In this document: piece after piece, positions 8,510 through 16,585 of the stretch
Numbering within the stretch: the stretch's first letter is position 1
Layout: each line of letters begins with the position of its first letter
Source of the DNA: Bog-105 sp965277855
Lineage (GTDB): Bacteria > Acidobacteriota > Terriglobia > Bryobacterales > Bryobacteraceae
DNA: 64,000 bases
NCBI GenBank assembly: GCA_965277855.1
Contig: OZ255847.1
Span: 6,014,001 to 6,078,000, forward strand
Direction of reading: 5' to 3'
Position numbers and translations under genes: made by a program
The notes under the pieces: model-generated
Databases searched by the model: none
What the model was told of the DNA's origin: nothing
Seen by the model: the letters and a program-made list of their open reading frames with translations, nothing else

Positions 8510-9691
8510 TTACAGGCTTTCCTGATGCGGTGTAGTTGCAGAATCAAAAGAGAGGTCCGGGGAAGCGGCCGGTTGAGCATCGTTGCTGGATCGCCGCGGC
8601 TTGCCCGGTTGTTTTCGCATCGCTTTTAATTGAAGGGCAGCGAAACCCCACCAGGAAAGCGGCACTTCATATGTTGTAGTTTCGATGATGCTGCCCCGGC
8701 TCCAAAACCTCTTATAATGGGCGTCACCGTTGCCGAAATCGAAATTCAGTCCATGTTCGAGAGCCCACTTTACGATATGCTCGATCAGTAGAGCTCCCGG
8801 CGAGTATTTCTCATAACGAGCATCGAATGCAGCGATCAAGCCCTCCAGGGTGTTTTTTCCTGCGGAGATCATATTGACCGCAACAGGAGCTCCATCGAGC
8901 ATAAGCGCCATGATCATGGGCTTAGGTCCTCCGATGGGGCGCCTCAGCAGTTCAGTGAGAAATTCCTGGTAAGCGTCTGAAAAAAGCCAAAGTCCCTTCT
9001 TGCCGGCTCGTTCGGCCCAGATCCTCTTTTGTGAAAGCATCCATCGAACGAGATCTGGACAGCGCGGATCACTGGGTTGAATCATTTCAACCCTCACATT
9101 GCCCAGTTCGGCAAACCGCCTTTGTGCTTTGGCGTGGTGCCTGCGGTGGCTTCGGCTCAGCGATGCGTAATAGGACGACCAATCCCCTTCCTCTTTTAGA
9201 TGAGCGAAAACATTGACGTCGCTCTGAATGGCGGCCCTTCTGGAACAAGGCAATGCGGAATGCAAGCTTGTTCCGGTCCGGACATACGGCAACACGAAGA
9301 GATCAGCCCTAGACTTTTTTGCCGCCAGGCGCCAGGCGGCGCGAACCCAGCCTGGTTGGTCAATGGCATCGCTGATCAGAATATCGCTGAATTCGACCCC
9401 ACTTGCATCAAGCGATCGGACTATTTTCCAGACGAACTTACGGTATGTAACGAGAGGCCAAGCGGCGACCATCCGGCCTTTCTCCCAACCTACAAGGCAG
9501 AAGAGCTTACGGCCCGCGGGGTGGGCCACCGCCTGCCACATATACAGGCAACAATCAAAGCTCCGAAAGACTTCCTGTCTGCTCGATGCAGACCAAAGGG
9601 CATCCCATTCCGGTTTGAGCGCTTTAAACCGCTCAGGATCGGTAACGATTTCAATATCAAATGATTTAGATGAATAAGTAATTGGCGGCAT
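8510..9691 (-). CDS. CelD/BcsL-like GNAT acetyltransferase, copy 1
   Basis: This protein of about 393 aa belongs to the FemAB/CelD-type double-GNAT proteins that occur in cellulose and exopolysaccharide loci. It opens with the EIVTDPERFKALKPEWDALW segment typical of this group. A central basic stretch SLSRSHRRHHAKAQRRF is followed by a second GNAT half with YSPGALLIEHIVKWALE and FDFGNGDAHYKRFW. Such proteins are thought to acylate polymers or transfer aminoacyl-like groups; the substrate is not known. A GTG at 9745 would add 18 residues. It is a paralog of the next gene upstream (9762-10919), so the pair is a tandem duplication. The tail is Ser/Pro-rich. Confidence 0.75.
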   Translation of the reverse strand: MPPITYSSKSFDIEIVTDPERFKALKPEWDALWSASSRQEVFRSFDCCLYMWQAVAHPAGRKLFCLVGWEKGRMVAAWPLVTYRKFVWKIVRSLDASGVEFSDILISDAIDQPGWVRAAWRLAAKKSRADLFVLPYVRTGTSLHSALPCSRRAAIQSDVNVFAHLKEEGDWSSYYASLSRSHRRHHAKAQRRFAELGNVRVEMIQPSDPRCPDLVRWMLSQKRIWAERAGKKGLWLFSDAYQEFLTELLRRPIGGPKPMIMALMLDGAPVAVNMISAGKNTLEGLIAAFDARYEKYSPGALLIEHIVKWALEHGLNFDFGNGDAHYKRFWSRGSIIETTTYEVPLSWWGFAALQLKAMRKQPGKPRRSSNDAQPAASPDLSFDSATTPHQESL

Positions 9692-9761
9692 GTGTTTCAG
9701 CTGCTGTAAGAGACTAAAGGCGTGGGCTACTGCTCCCAAAACCACTCGACATATTCTCGAT

Positions 9762-10919
9762 TTACGGTTGTGATCCCGAGGGAAGCTGTCCAGTATTCTC
9801 TGCGTCAGGAGACGGATAGTCCGGGGCTCTTCGCGCGGTTCTCAGATAGAGTGCGAGCCGTCCCCAGGGACTAAGCGCTATGTGATAAGTCGCGGTGTTG
9901 ATGAAATAGTTCCTGCTCCAAAATGTCTTGGAGCGCTCTCCGCCATTGCCGAAATCAACATCCAGCTTGTGCTCGAGTGCCCATTTTACAAAGTGCTCCA
10001 TCAAAAGCATGCCAGGTGAATGCTTTTCATGGCCGGCATCGAACGCCATGATCAATTCCTCAAGACAGTGTTTTCCTATCACGGTAATAGCTACGGCAAT
10101 CGGAGCTCCGTCGAGGGTAAGACACATGATGAGGGGCTTCGGCATCGCACTTGAAAGCATCAGTAAGCGGGTCAAAAAGTCGCGATACCGTTCCGAGTAG
10201 AGCCAGAATCCCTTCTTGCCGGTTCGTTCGGCCCAAAACCTTTTCTGGGCAAGCATCCATGTAATCAGTTCCGGGCAGCGCTGGTCGCCGGCCGTAATTA
10301 CCTCAAGGTGCAAATTGCCGAGCTCTGCGAGGCGGCGCTCTTTTCTGGCTCTGTTTATGCGATTACTTTTGCTTAGCGAATTGTAGTAAGAAGGCCAATC
10401 TTGTTCGTCCTTCAAATGAGCGTAAGGGGCAACGTCGCGATGGATCGTTGCCGACTGAACCGACGACAACACGGCATTAAGCGGGGTGCCCGATCGGATG
10501 TAAGGAAGCACGACGATATGGGATTTCGACTTCGAGCTCACTATCTGCCATGCGGTCGAAATCCAACGTTGCTGGTCGATCGTATCGCTAATCAGAACCT
10601 CAGTGAACTCTGCGCCGCTTGCATCCAGCGGCCGAGTAAATTTCCAAAGGAGCTTACGATAAGTCGTAAGAGGCCAGATGGCGATCATTCGACCTTCTTG
10701 CCAACCTACCAAGCAGAAGAGTTTATGACCCGCCGGCTCCGCGATGGTCTCCCATGCGTTAAGGCAGCAGTCGAAGCTTTGAAACACGCCGTCGCCAGTC
10801 CATTCCAGCCAGAGAGCATCCCATTGAGGTTTCAGGGTACGAAAGCGCGTGGGATCCGTGACGATCTCTATGCCGGATTGTTGAAGTGATTTGGGCGGGT
10901 TTGCTTCAAGCAATTGCAA
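9762..10919 (-). CDS. CelD/BcsL-like GNAT acetyltransferase, copy 2
   Basis: This is a 385-aa paralog of the gene at 8510-9691. It shares the opening IEIVTDPTRFRTLKPQWDALW, the SFDCCLNAWETIAEPAGHKL segment, the basic SKSNRINRARKERRLAELG region and the final HSPGMLLMEHFVKWALE and VDFGNGGERSKTFWSR blocks. Its start is close to the shared consensus N terminus. The two copies have diverged clearly, so the duplication is not recent. It is divergent from the beta-helix gene at 11114, with a roughly 190-bp region that probably holds both promoters. The reaction is inferred only from the GNAT fold. Confidence 0.75.
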   Translation of the reverse strand: MQLLEANPPKSLQQSGIEIVTDPTRFRTLKPQWDALWLEWTGDGVFQSFDCCLNAWETIAEPAGHKLFCLVGWQEGRMIAIWPLTTYRKLLWKFTRPLDASGAEFTEVLISDTIDQQRWISTAWQIVSSKSKSHIVVLPYIRSGTPLNAVLSSVQSATIHRDVAPYAHLKDEQDWPSYYNSLSKSNRINRARKERRLAELGNLHLEVITAGDQRCPELITWMLAQKRFWAERTGKKGFWLYSERYRDFLTRLLMLSSAMPKPLIMCLTLDGAPIAVAITVIGKHCLEELIMAFDAGHEKHSPGMLLMEHFVKWALEHKLDVDFGNGGERSKTFWSRNYFINTATYHIALSPWGRLALYLRTARRAPDYPSPDAENTGQLPSGSQP

Positions 10920-11113
10920 GACTTCTCCTAATTTGAGGCATTAGAACGTTGTTCTTTAAGCTGCGGAATCGGAAATATCTTAGGCTGACGCACGCCGGGA
11001 TTACGGCACCAAGCAGTAGGCAGAACAAAGGCCTGGTTGGCATGTAGCAAACTCCGTGATCCGGAATGCTCTCTCCTGTTTTGCGTGTTTTAGATCCCAG
11101 AACCGGAGTTCTC

Positions 11114-12373
11114 ATGAAAACAAATGCTGTCGTCTTACTCTTCTTGTGCCTGGCCGGAATTTCGCCGCTATTCGCAGGTGGCGGCTCAGTCGTAAATGTA
11201 GAGTCGTTTGGAGCAGTCGCAAACGGTAGCACGGACAACACGAAAGCAATCAATGCAGCCGTTGCTTCGCTGCACCAGGGGCAAACGCTATTCTTTCCTT
11301 GCAGCGCAGGAAACGCTTACGTTGTCGATTCCCCGATCAGCTTTGGCAAGCTGAACTATACACACATTGAGGGTTCAGGCCCGGGCTGTTTCTTGTATTA
11401 CAAGGGTTCTACTCCTCAGCCCTATGCGTTCAGTCTCGTAGGAGCGGAAGCCGTAGATGTCAGAAATATGGATTTCTACGGTGGCAACTCGGCGGCTCCC
11501 CCTCAGGCTGTCCTTTTGCTCGGCCGAACCAATGCTTCGCAGCAGTCCGGGCAATTCAAGTTCAACGGAGTGAGAGTGGAGGGATATGCAACAAAGGCGC
11601 TGGTCTATTCGATCGCCAGCGAGGAGAATACTTGGCTCGAAACAAGCTTAGATCTGAACGGCGGCGGAGCATTATACGCGTTCTATACATCGGGGAGCGA
11701 TGACTTGGGTGTAGCAGACTTGCCGACCGCGAGTAATCTGTCGATTTGGATGCAGAATTTCCATATCTGCGACTTCTCTTCGAGCATCGATCCTACTCAC
11801 GTATTGATCTACGACAATGGGCTTTCCAGCGCCACAGGAAATCACACTTTTCGCGATGGATATTTAGCTTCACGGAATGGAACCGGTTTTGCGTTTGGCG
11901 CAGAGGGTACGAGCATGATCTCCTGGATGAGCCTAACTGTTGATAGCAATCGTTTTGAGAACGGCTATCAGATGTTCAATTTCACCGGCGGCGGCGCCTT
12001 TGGCGACGTTAGCCTGACAAATAACAAGAGTGCCGGCGTCAGCAAGTATCTAATTTACATGCCCACCGCATGCTACGACTGTAATTTCGAAGGGAATGTT
12101 GTGCAGCAGGGAGACGGGGCGACAACCGTGTTTGGCACATTGTTGAACTCGTCGGTATCTGAGAACTACAGCTTCACAGTCCAGCACGTTATCAGTTCCA
12201 ACGTGTTCAATCGGTCAGCAGGTACTTTGCAGCTATCATCGAGTTTGTCTGGAGCGGCATGTAATGCGACGACCGAGGGTACTATGCGCTATCTTTCGGG
12301 TGCAAGTACGGGCACGGGAGTATTTCAGATCTGTCAAAGCCGTGCCGGTAGCTTCTCGTGGATAACACATTAG
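11114..12373 (+). CDS. Secreted pectate-lyase-superfamily beta-helix protein
   Basis: The ATG at 11114 gives a clean signal peptide (MKTNAVVLLFLCLAGIS). It is followed by the Pectate_lyase_3 opening VESFGAVANGSTDNTKAINA, which marks the first rung of a right-handed beta-helix as in GH28-like enzymes and phage tailspikes. The rest is a series of short beta-rich repeats (NMDFYGGNS, FRDGYLASRNGTGFAF, SLTNNKSAGVSKYL). The family includes lyases and hydrolases of polysaccharides. No catalytic set can be identified with confidence here. Its position beside an exopolysaccharide cluster suggests it modifies or degrades that polymer. It is a paralog of the gene at 12466-13497 and converges on it. Confidence 0.75.
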   Translation: MKTNAVVLLFLCLAGISPLFAGGGSVVNVESFGAVANGSTDNTKAINAAVASLHQGQTLFFPCSAGNAYVVDSPISFGKLNYTHIEGSGPGCFLYYKGSTPQPYAFSLVGAEAVDVRNMDFYGGNSAAPPQAVLLLGRTNASQQSGQFKFNGVRVEGYATKALVYSIASEENTWLETSLDLNGGGALYAFYTSGSDDLGVADLPTASNLSIWMQNFHICDFSSSIDPTHVLIYDNGLSSATGNHTFRDGYLASRNGTGFAFGAEGTSMISWMSLTVDSNRFENGYQMFNFTGGGAFGDVSLTNNKSAGVSKYLIYMPTACYDCNFEGNVVQQGDGATTVFGTLLNSSVSENYSFTVQHVISSNVFNRSAGTLQLSSSLSGAACNATTEGTMRYLSGASTGTGVFQICQSRAGSFSWITH

Positions 12374-12375
12374 TG

Positions 12376-12462
12376 GTTCCGCTCGGCAAGTAGTTGCAAC
12401 ACACGAAGCGCCGATTCGGAGCCGCGCGCGTAAGCAAGCGGTGTTTCGCATTTTTCAATAAG
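12376..12462 (-). repeat. Putative interspersed repeat at the 3' end of the beta-helix gene
   Basis: Between the two convergent beta-helix genes the minus strand reads, in one frame, EKCETPLAYARGSESALRV. Similar CETPLAYARGS-like tails occur at the ends of many unrelated acidobacterial proteins, as far as I recall, and reflect an interspersed DNA repeat rather than a gene. It begins just where the minus-strand beta-helix protein loses similarity to its paralog. The identification rests on memory of that motif. Confidence 0.4.
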
Positions 12463-12465
12463 CTC

Positions 12466-13497
12466 CTAACGTGCAAGTTTTCGAAAGACCGATATTGTCG
12501 AGTCGCCTTGTTGAACTGCATTACCAACAAATGAACAGTTACGGCACGTTGTGGGCAAATGGATCAAATACTTGCTCACTCCGGCGGCCTTGTTGCTCCT
12601 GAGAGTGATGTCGCCAAAGGATCCACCGCCGGCGAACTCAAACATCTGATAACCATCCTCAAACCGAATGCTGTCAATGGTTAGGCTCATCCATGCAATA
12701 TGGCCCTCCTGGGAAGTGATGGCGAACCCGGTGCCACCTTTGGAAGACATATATCCATCCCGAAATGTATGGTTACCGGCGGCGCTATCTGCTCCGGCAT
12801 CGTAGATCAACACATGGGAGGGGTCTATTGGTGTCGAGTAGTCGCTGATATGGAAGTTTTGCATCCAAAGTGAAAGGTTACTTGCTGCCAATTTTGGCTG
12901 ACCGACAATATTCAGGTCGTCGTAAGCGGAGGTATAAAACGTGTAACGAGCGCCGCCGCCGTTCAGATACATTCCGGGGGCGATCCAAGTGTTCTCCTCA
13001 CTTGCAATGGAATACACCAGAGCCTTTGTTGCAAATCCTTCGACGCGGACGTTATCGAATTTGAATTGTCCCGATTGCGAGGCGGCGTTCTTGCGCCCTA
13101 ATAGCATTACTGTTTCCGGTGGATTACCCGTGTTTCCGCTGTAAAAGTCCAGGTCACGGATGTTAAGCATCTCCGCACCCATAAAGCTAAACGCGTATGC
13201 CTGCGGGCGTGTTCCCATGTAATAAAGATCGCAGTCTGGGCCATTTCCCTCAAGACTGGCATACTGAACATTGCCGAAATCGAGCGGCGACAGAATCAGG
13301 TAGCGGTTACCGGCCAAGCAGGGAAACACCAGCTTTTGTCCTTGCCTTAGCGAGTCGATCGCCCGCTGGATCGCCCGCGTGTTATCGGTTTTCCCATCTG
13401 CAATAGCCCCATAGGATTCGACAGTGATTTGCGCGGACACGGGTGCTCCGAGACATAGCAGGCTCAGAAGTGTGCCGAGAGCTCTGGAAGCTGTCAC
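12466..13497 (-). CDS. Secreted beta-helix protein, C-terminally truncated paralog
   Basis: This protein of about 343 aa starts at a GTG (13497) that overlaps the stop of the upstream methyltransferase fragment in a GTGA. It has a signal peptide (SRALGTLLSLLCLGAPVSAQ) and the same Pectate_lyase_3 opening (ITVESYGAIADGKTDNTRAI) and rung pattern as the paralog at 11114. The match runs to FVGNAVQQGDSTISVF. The paralog then continues for about 85 residues that are absent here, and this ORF ends RKLAR where the interspersed repeat starts. It is therefore probably truncated, and whether it still folds is unclear. Confidence 0.7.
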   Translation of the reverse strand: MTASRALGTLLSLLCLGAPVSAQITVESYGAIADGKTDNTRAIQRAIDSLRQGQKLVFPCLAGNRYLILSPLDFGNVQYASLEGNGPDCDLYYMGTRPQAYAFSFMGAEMLNIRDLDFYSGNTGNPPETVMLLGRKNAASQSGQFKFDNVRVEGFATKALVYSIASEENTWIAPGMYLNGGGARYTFYTSAYDDLNIVGQPKLAASNLSLWMQNFHISDYSTPIDPSHVLIYDAGADSAAGNHTFRDGYMSSKGGTGFAITSQEGHIAWMSLTIDSIRFEDGYQMFEFAGGGSFGDITLRSNKAAGVSKYLIHLPTTCRNCSFVGNAVQQGDSTISVFRKLAR

Positions 13498-13834
13498 TTA
13501 TAGGCTGTAATTAGCATATTTTGGGATAAGACAAAGCTAAGAGCCCCAGTTTCGGCAGTCAGGAGCAGTCGATGCGGCACTGTGGCAGCGGCCCAAAGAA
13601 TAAGGCGGGCAAGACTTTTGACGCCGTGGATGACGAATCGGTCTTCGTGACATTGAACCTTTGCAAAGCCGACAGTCCGGAATAGCTGCTCGGCGTCCGT
13701 GGGCGCGAATGCGCGCTCGTGCGTGAGATCGCCGTACCGGATCCGCATTCCGTAGAGCCCTTCGGCATTCGGAACGTGAGCTATGCAGATGCTATGGGCC
13801 AAGTCAATTTGTTCCCGCGAAATGTCGACTCCAG
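13494..13834 (-). pseudogene. Methyltransferase fragment (decayed copy of 15806-16576)
   Basis: This piece is nearly identical to parts of the intact methyltransferase at 15806-16576. It lacks everything before GVDISREQIDLAH and has an in-frame internal deletion that joins IDLAH to SICIAHVPNAEG. The roughly 60 residues in between, including the strand-4 DTVIMMDILEHLE motif, are missing. The rest (GLYGMRIRYGDLTHERAFAP to the end LITAYK) is retained with few changes. Without motif I it cannot bind SAM. It is still followed by its beta-helix partner with the same 4-bp overlap as in the other copy. Confidence 0.85.
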
Positions 13835-14096
13835 TCAATCTACTCGTTAGATAACTGGCTTCATCGCGAATACGGCAACAAAGTGCTACTCCAAACGGAG
13901 TGTCTTGATTCTTTGCGACGGCCCGAGCCTACCGACGGAACGAGCCCGATATTTGAATGCACGAGGCTCTGGCCAAAGTGAATCGCCCTGAGATACAGTC
14001 GAATGGGAGCGAATTACTTCTCGGAGTTGAAAGTACATCTTCCTGCTGGAGTTGAACACTGGATAGCTGAAGATGGTATGTTGCAACAGCAGATCG

Positions 14097-15359
14097 TCAG
14101 GATTTTAAACTCGAATAGCAGAACGATGTGGCTTTCGACTGCTCCCATACGGCGATACAGGCGGTGGTAATTTCTTCCGCACACGCTTCAATGCTGTAGG
14201 TGGTGATGATTTCCTCGCTCCGGCGACCGAACGCGTCTCTCAATTCCGGGGATTCAACAAGAGTGCGGAGTGCTGCGGCGAGATCCGAAACGTTCCCACT
14301 TTGAAATATATACCCATTTCTTCCGTGCTCAACCAGATCGGGAGCGCAGCCGACCTGGTCAGAAACAATTATTGGCAGACCGAAGTTCATCGCTTCGTTG
14401 ATAACGAGACCCCAAGTCTCCTGGTAAGCGGATGGAAGGACCAAGAAGTCAGCCGCGATGTAAGCAGCCGGCAGTTGTGTTTGATTTAGAAAGCCAGCCC
14501 AATGGACGTCTGAGACGGAATTCGCCTTAACAAAGGTCTGTAATTGCTGCCTTAAGGGACCATCACCAGCAAACAGCAGATGGCATTTAATATTTTGCCT
14601 CACACGCCAGAATGCTTCCAACAGTAATTGAGGCTGTTTCTTGTCAGTCAGCTTTCCGCTAAAGAGAATCACGGGCTCAGAGTCTCTGATACCAAACTCT
14701 GAACGTATAATAAAGCGCTGGGGTCGAAGCTTAGATCGACAGGCCTGAAGCAGGTCATTATCGACACAGTATCGCGCCCGATGTAGTCGTTTTGATGGCG
14801 TTCCGTAGTATTCAAAGAATCGTCGGCTGTTTGCACCGATATAAAGTCCGCAAACGTTCTTGTAAATATGTGGGAGGGTTAACCATTTTATTGCGCGCTT
14901 CACACGGGAGCGAGGCGTCAAGAGCGTCTGTTCTTCTCGTAGCAAGACCGGAGTGTCGACTAGTTTTGCGACTAATACAACAAGCCATGAGTTAACGTTA
15001 GCGTACCCGTGAAGCCAGATCACATCGTATTGTTTGCGCAGGAGATCACGAAGAATAGCCCAGTTTGGGTTCAGAGTAAAACGTTCGGTTGGCCGATTCA
15101 TATCGTGCGGAAACAGAACGTGGCGATACCCACCGAGCAAGGGAACATCCCATCGGACCGTAGTCGAGAATTGGGAATCGAAGTACGCGTTCAGACTACT
15201 GCCCGAACAAAAATAGACGGTCAGATCCAATTCCGGACGCTTCGCCAGCGAGCGGTAGAGAGGTGCGAAATACTGTATGGGATGAGAAACAAGATGGGCA
15301 ACACGGAGCTTCTTCGTTCCGCGATTCGCTTCGCTTGATCTCTGACGTATAACTTTCAT
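14097..15359 (-). CDS. Glycosyltransferase family 4 protein
   Basis: This 420-aa GT-B enzyme has an N-terminal domain opening KLRVAHLVSHPIQYFAPLYR and a C-terminal donor-binding domain. That domain carries PVILFSGKLTDKKQPQLLLEA, LLFAGDGPLRQQL and the EX7E-type segment PSAYQETWGLVINEAMNFGLP. It would transfer a hexose from a nucleotide sugar to a lipid-linked glycan on the cytoplasmic side. It is inserted between the two copies of the methyltransferase/beta-helix module, so its neighbours have been rearranged around it. The flanking junctions are at about 13835 and 15355. Confidence 0.85.
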   Translation of the reverse strand: MKVIRQRSSEANRGTKKLRVAHLVSHPIQYFAPLYRSLAKRPELDLTVYFCSGSSLNAYFDSQFSTTVRWDVPLLGGYRHVLFPHDMNRPTERFTLNPNWAILRDLLRKQYDVIWLHGYANVNSWLVVLVAKLVDTPVLLREEQTLLTPRSRVKRAIKWLTLPHIYKNVCGLYIGANSRRFFEYYGTPSKRLHRARYCVDNDLLQACRSKLRPQRFIIRSEFGIRDSEPVILFSGKLTDKKQPQLLLEAFWRVRQNIKCHLLFAGDGPLRQQLQTFVKANSVSDVHWAGFLNQTQLPAAYIAADFLVLPSAYQETWGLVINEAMNFGLPIIVSDQVGCAPDLVEHGRNGYIFQSGNVSDLAAALRTLVESPELRDAFGRRSEEIITTYSIEACAEEITTACIAVWEQSKATSFCYSSLKS

Positions 15360-15550
15360 GGATGTTGTGGTTCATCGCCCGTTTGCGGCTGGGGCTGCTC
15401 GATTTTGCAGAAGTTAAGTAAAAAACCTTCGTTATGCAACAGTGATTCGGCTTTGAGGAGCAGCCGAGTAAGCGGACGGGACCGGACAGCGACGTAGCGC
15501 TGGTTACACCGCCGAAGACAGCATAGAGGAGAATACTGCCTCGGGAACCG
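15356..15550 (-). pseudogene. 3' remnant of a FemAB/GNAT gene
   Basis: In the minus frame ending near 15356 the sequence reads CNQRYVAVRSRPLTRLLLKAESL. This matches the C terminus of the GNAT protein at 16586-17614 (SPRYAAVRERPLARIMSQCK). The DNA just before it (gttcccgaggcagtattctc) matches the same gene's SQGSILLYTGFGG codons. Only about 60 codons remain, and the 5' side is fused to a beta-helix fragment at about 15550. It is a dead end piece of a further family member. Confidence 0.7.
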
Positions 15551-15809
15551 GGCCATTTCCCTCAAGACTGGCATACTGAACATTGCCGAAATCGAGCGGC
15601 GACGTAATCAGGTATTGGTTACCGGCCAAGCAGGGAAACACCAGCTTTTGTCCTTGCCTTAGCGAGTTGATTGCCGTCTGGATTGCGTGTGTATTATCGG
15701 TTTTTCCATCTGCAATGGCCCCATAGGCTTCGACAGTGATTTGCGCGGACACGGGTGCTCCGAAACATAACAGGCTCAGAAGTGTGCTGAGAGCTCTGGA
15801 AGCGGTCAC
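15550..15809 (-). pseudogene. 5' fragment of a beta-helix gene, fused to a GNAT remnant
   Basis: The first 85 or so residues are nearly identical to the N terminus of the protein at 12466-13497: signal peptide, ITVEAYGAIADGKTDNTHAI and VQYASLEGNGP. Similarity stops abruptly at GNGP (about 15550). There the DNA switches to sequence matching the 3' part of a FemAB/GNAT gene read in a different frame, giving the nonsense tail VPEAVFSSMLSSAV. The start overlaps the intact methyltransferase stop by 4 bp (GTGA), the same junction as in the other copy. Confidence 0.85.
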
Positions 15810-16576
15810 TTATAGGCTGTAATTAGCATATTCTGAGACAGGATAAAGCTACGAGCCCCAGTTTCGGCAGTCAGGAGCAGTCGATGCGGCACTGTGGCAG
15901 CGGCCCAAAGAATAAGGCGGGCAAGACTTTTGACGCCGTGGATGACGGGTCGGTCTTCGTGACATTGAACCTTTGCAAAGCCGACGGTCCGGAATAGCTG
16001 CTCGGCGGCCGTGGGCGCGAATGCGCGCTCGTGAGTGAGATCGCCGTACCGGATCCGCATTCCGTAGAGCCCTTCGGCATTCGGAACGTGAGCTATGCAG
16101 ATGCTGGTCCTTTTTAAGACGCGAAAGACTTGATCTAGAATCTCGAAGAGTTCATCTGCTTCGAGATGCTCGAGAATATCCATCATGATTACGGTATCGA
16201 TGGACTCGGAGCTCAGATCTTTGAGCTCAGAAAGTAAATCGCGGCATTTGACCTCACGTATGCCCAATCTATGGGCCAGGTCAATTTGTTCCCGCGAAAT
16301 GTCGACTCCAGAAACATTTATATATCCGGTGCTTTTCAGGTAATAAAGGAAGGCGCCGTGGCCACACGCCAAGTCTAATATTCTGGCGCGACGATCCGGG
16401 GGGACATACCGGGCGATGATCCTGCGAATGTAGGGGGCGCGTGGCCGAAATACTTCCTCGGGCCGGTCCGAAAGGGAATTAGCCCCGGAAGCCTGTCCGC
16501 TGCTTACGTAGCTACCGTAGAGTCGAGTTTTCCAAGACACGGAGGAATGATCTGTTCGGGAGTGAGGAGTTATCAA
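15806..16576 (-). CDS. Class I SAM-dependent methyltransferase, intact copy
   Basis: This 256-aa enzyme has motif I RILDLACGHGAFLYYL, strand 2 VSGVDISREQIDLA and strand 4 IDTVIMMDILEHLE, all the landmarks of a class I methyltransferase (Methyltransf_23-like). The C-terminal half includes CIAHVPNAEGLYGMRIRYGD, where related enzymes contact the acceptor. It is likely to methylate a sugar or lipid intermediate of the exopolysaccharide; this is inferred from position. The start lies 10 bp from the GNAT gene at 16586, and the stop overlaps the truncated beta-helix gene. A decayed second copy lies at 13494-13834. Confidence 0.8.
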   Translation of the reverse strand: MITPHSRTDHSSVSWKTRLYGSYVSSGQASGANSLSDRPEEVFRPRAPYIRRIIARYVPPDRRARILDLACGHGAFLYYLKSTGYINVSGVDISREQIDLAHRLGIREVKCRDLLSELKDLSSESIDTVIMMDILEHLEADELFEILDQVFRVLKRTSICIAHVPNAEGLYGMRIRYGDLTHERAFAPTAAEQLFRTVGFAKVQCHEDRPVIHGVKSLARLILWAAATVPHRLLLTAETGARSFILSQNMLITAYK

Positions 16577-16585
16577 AAGGCAACC

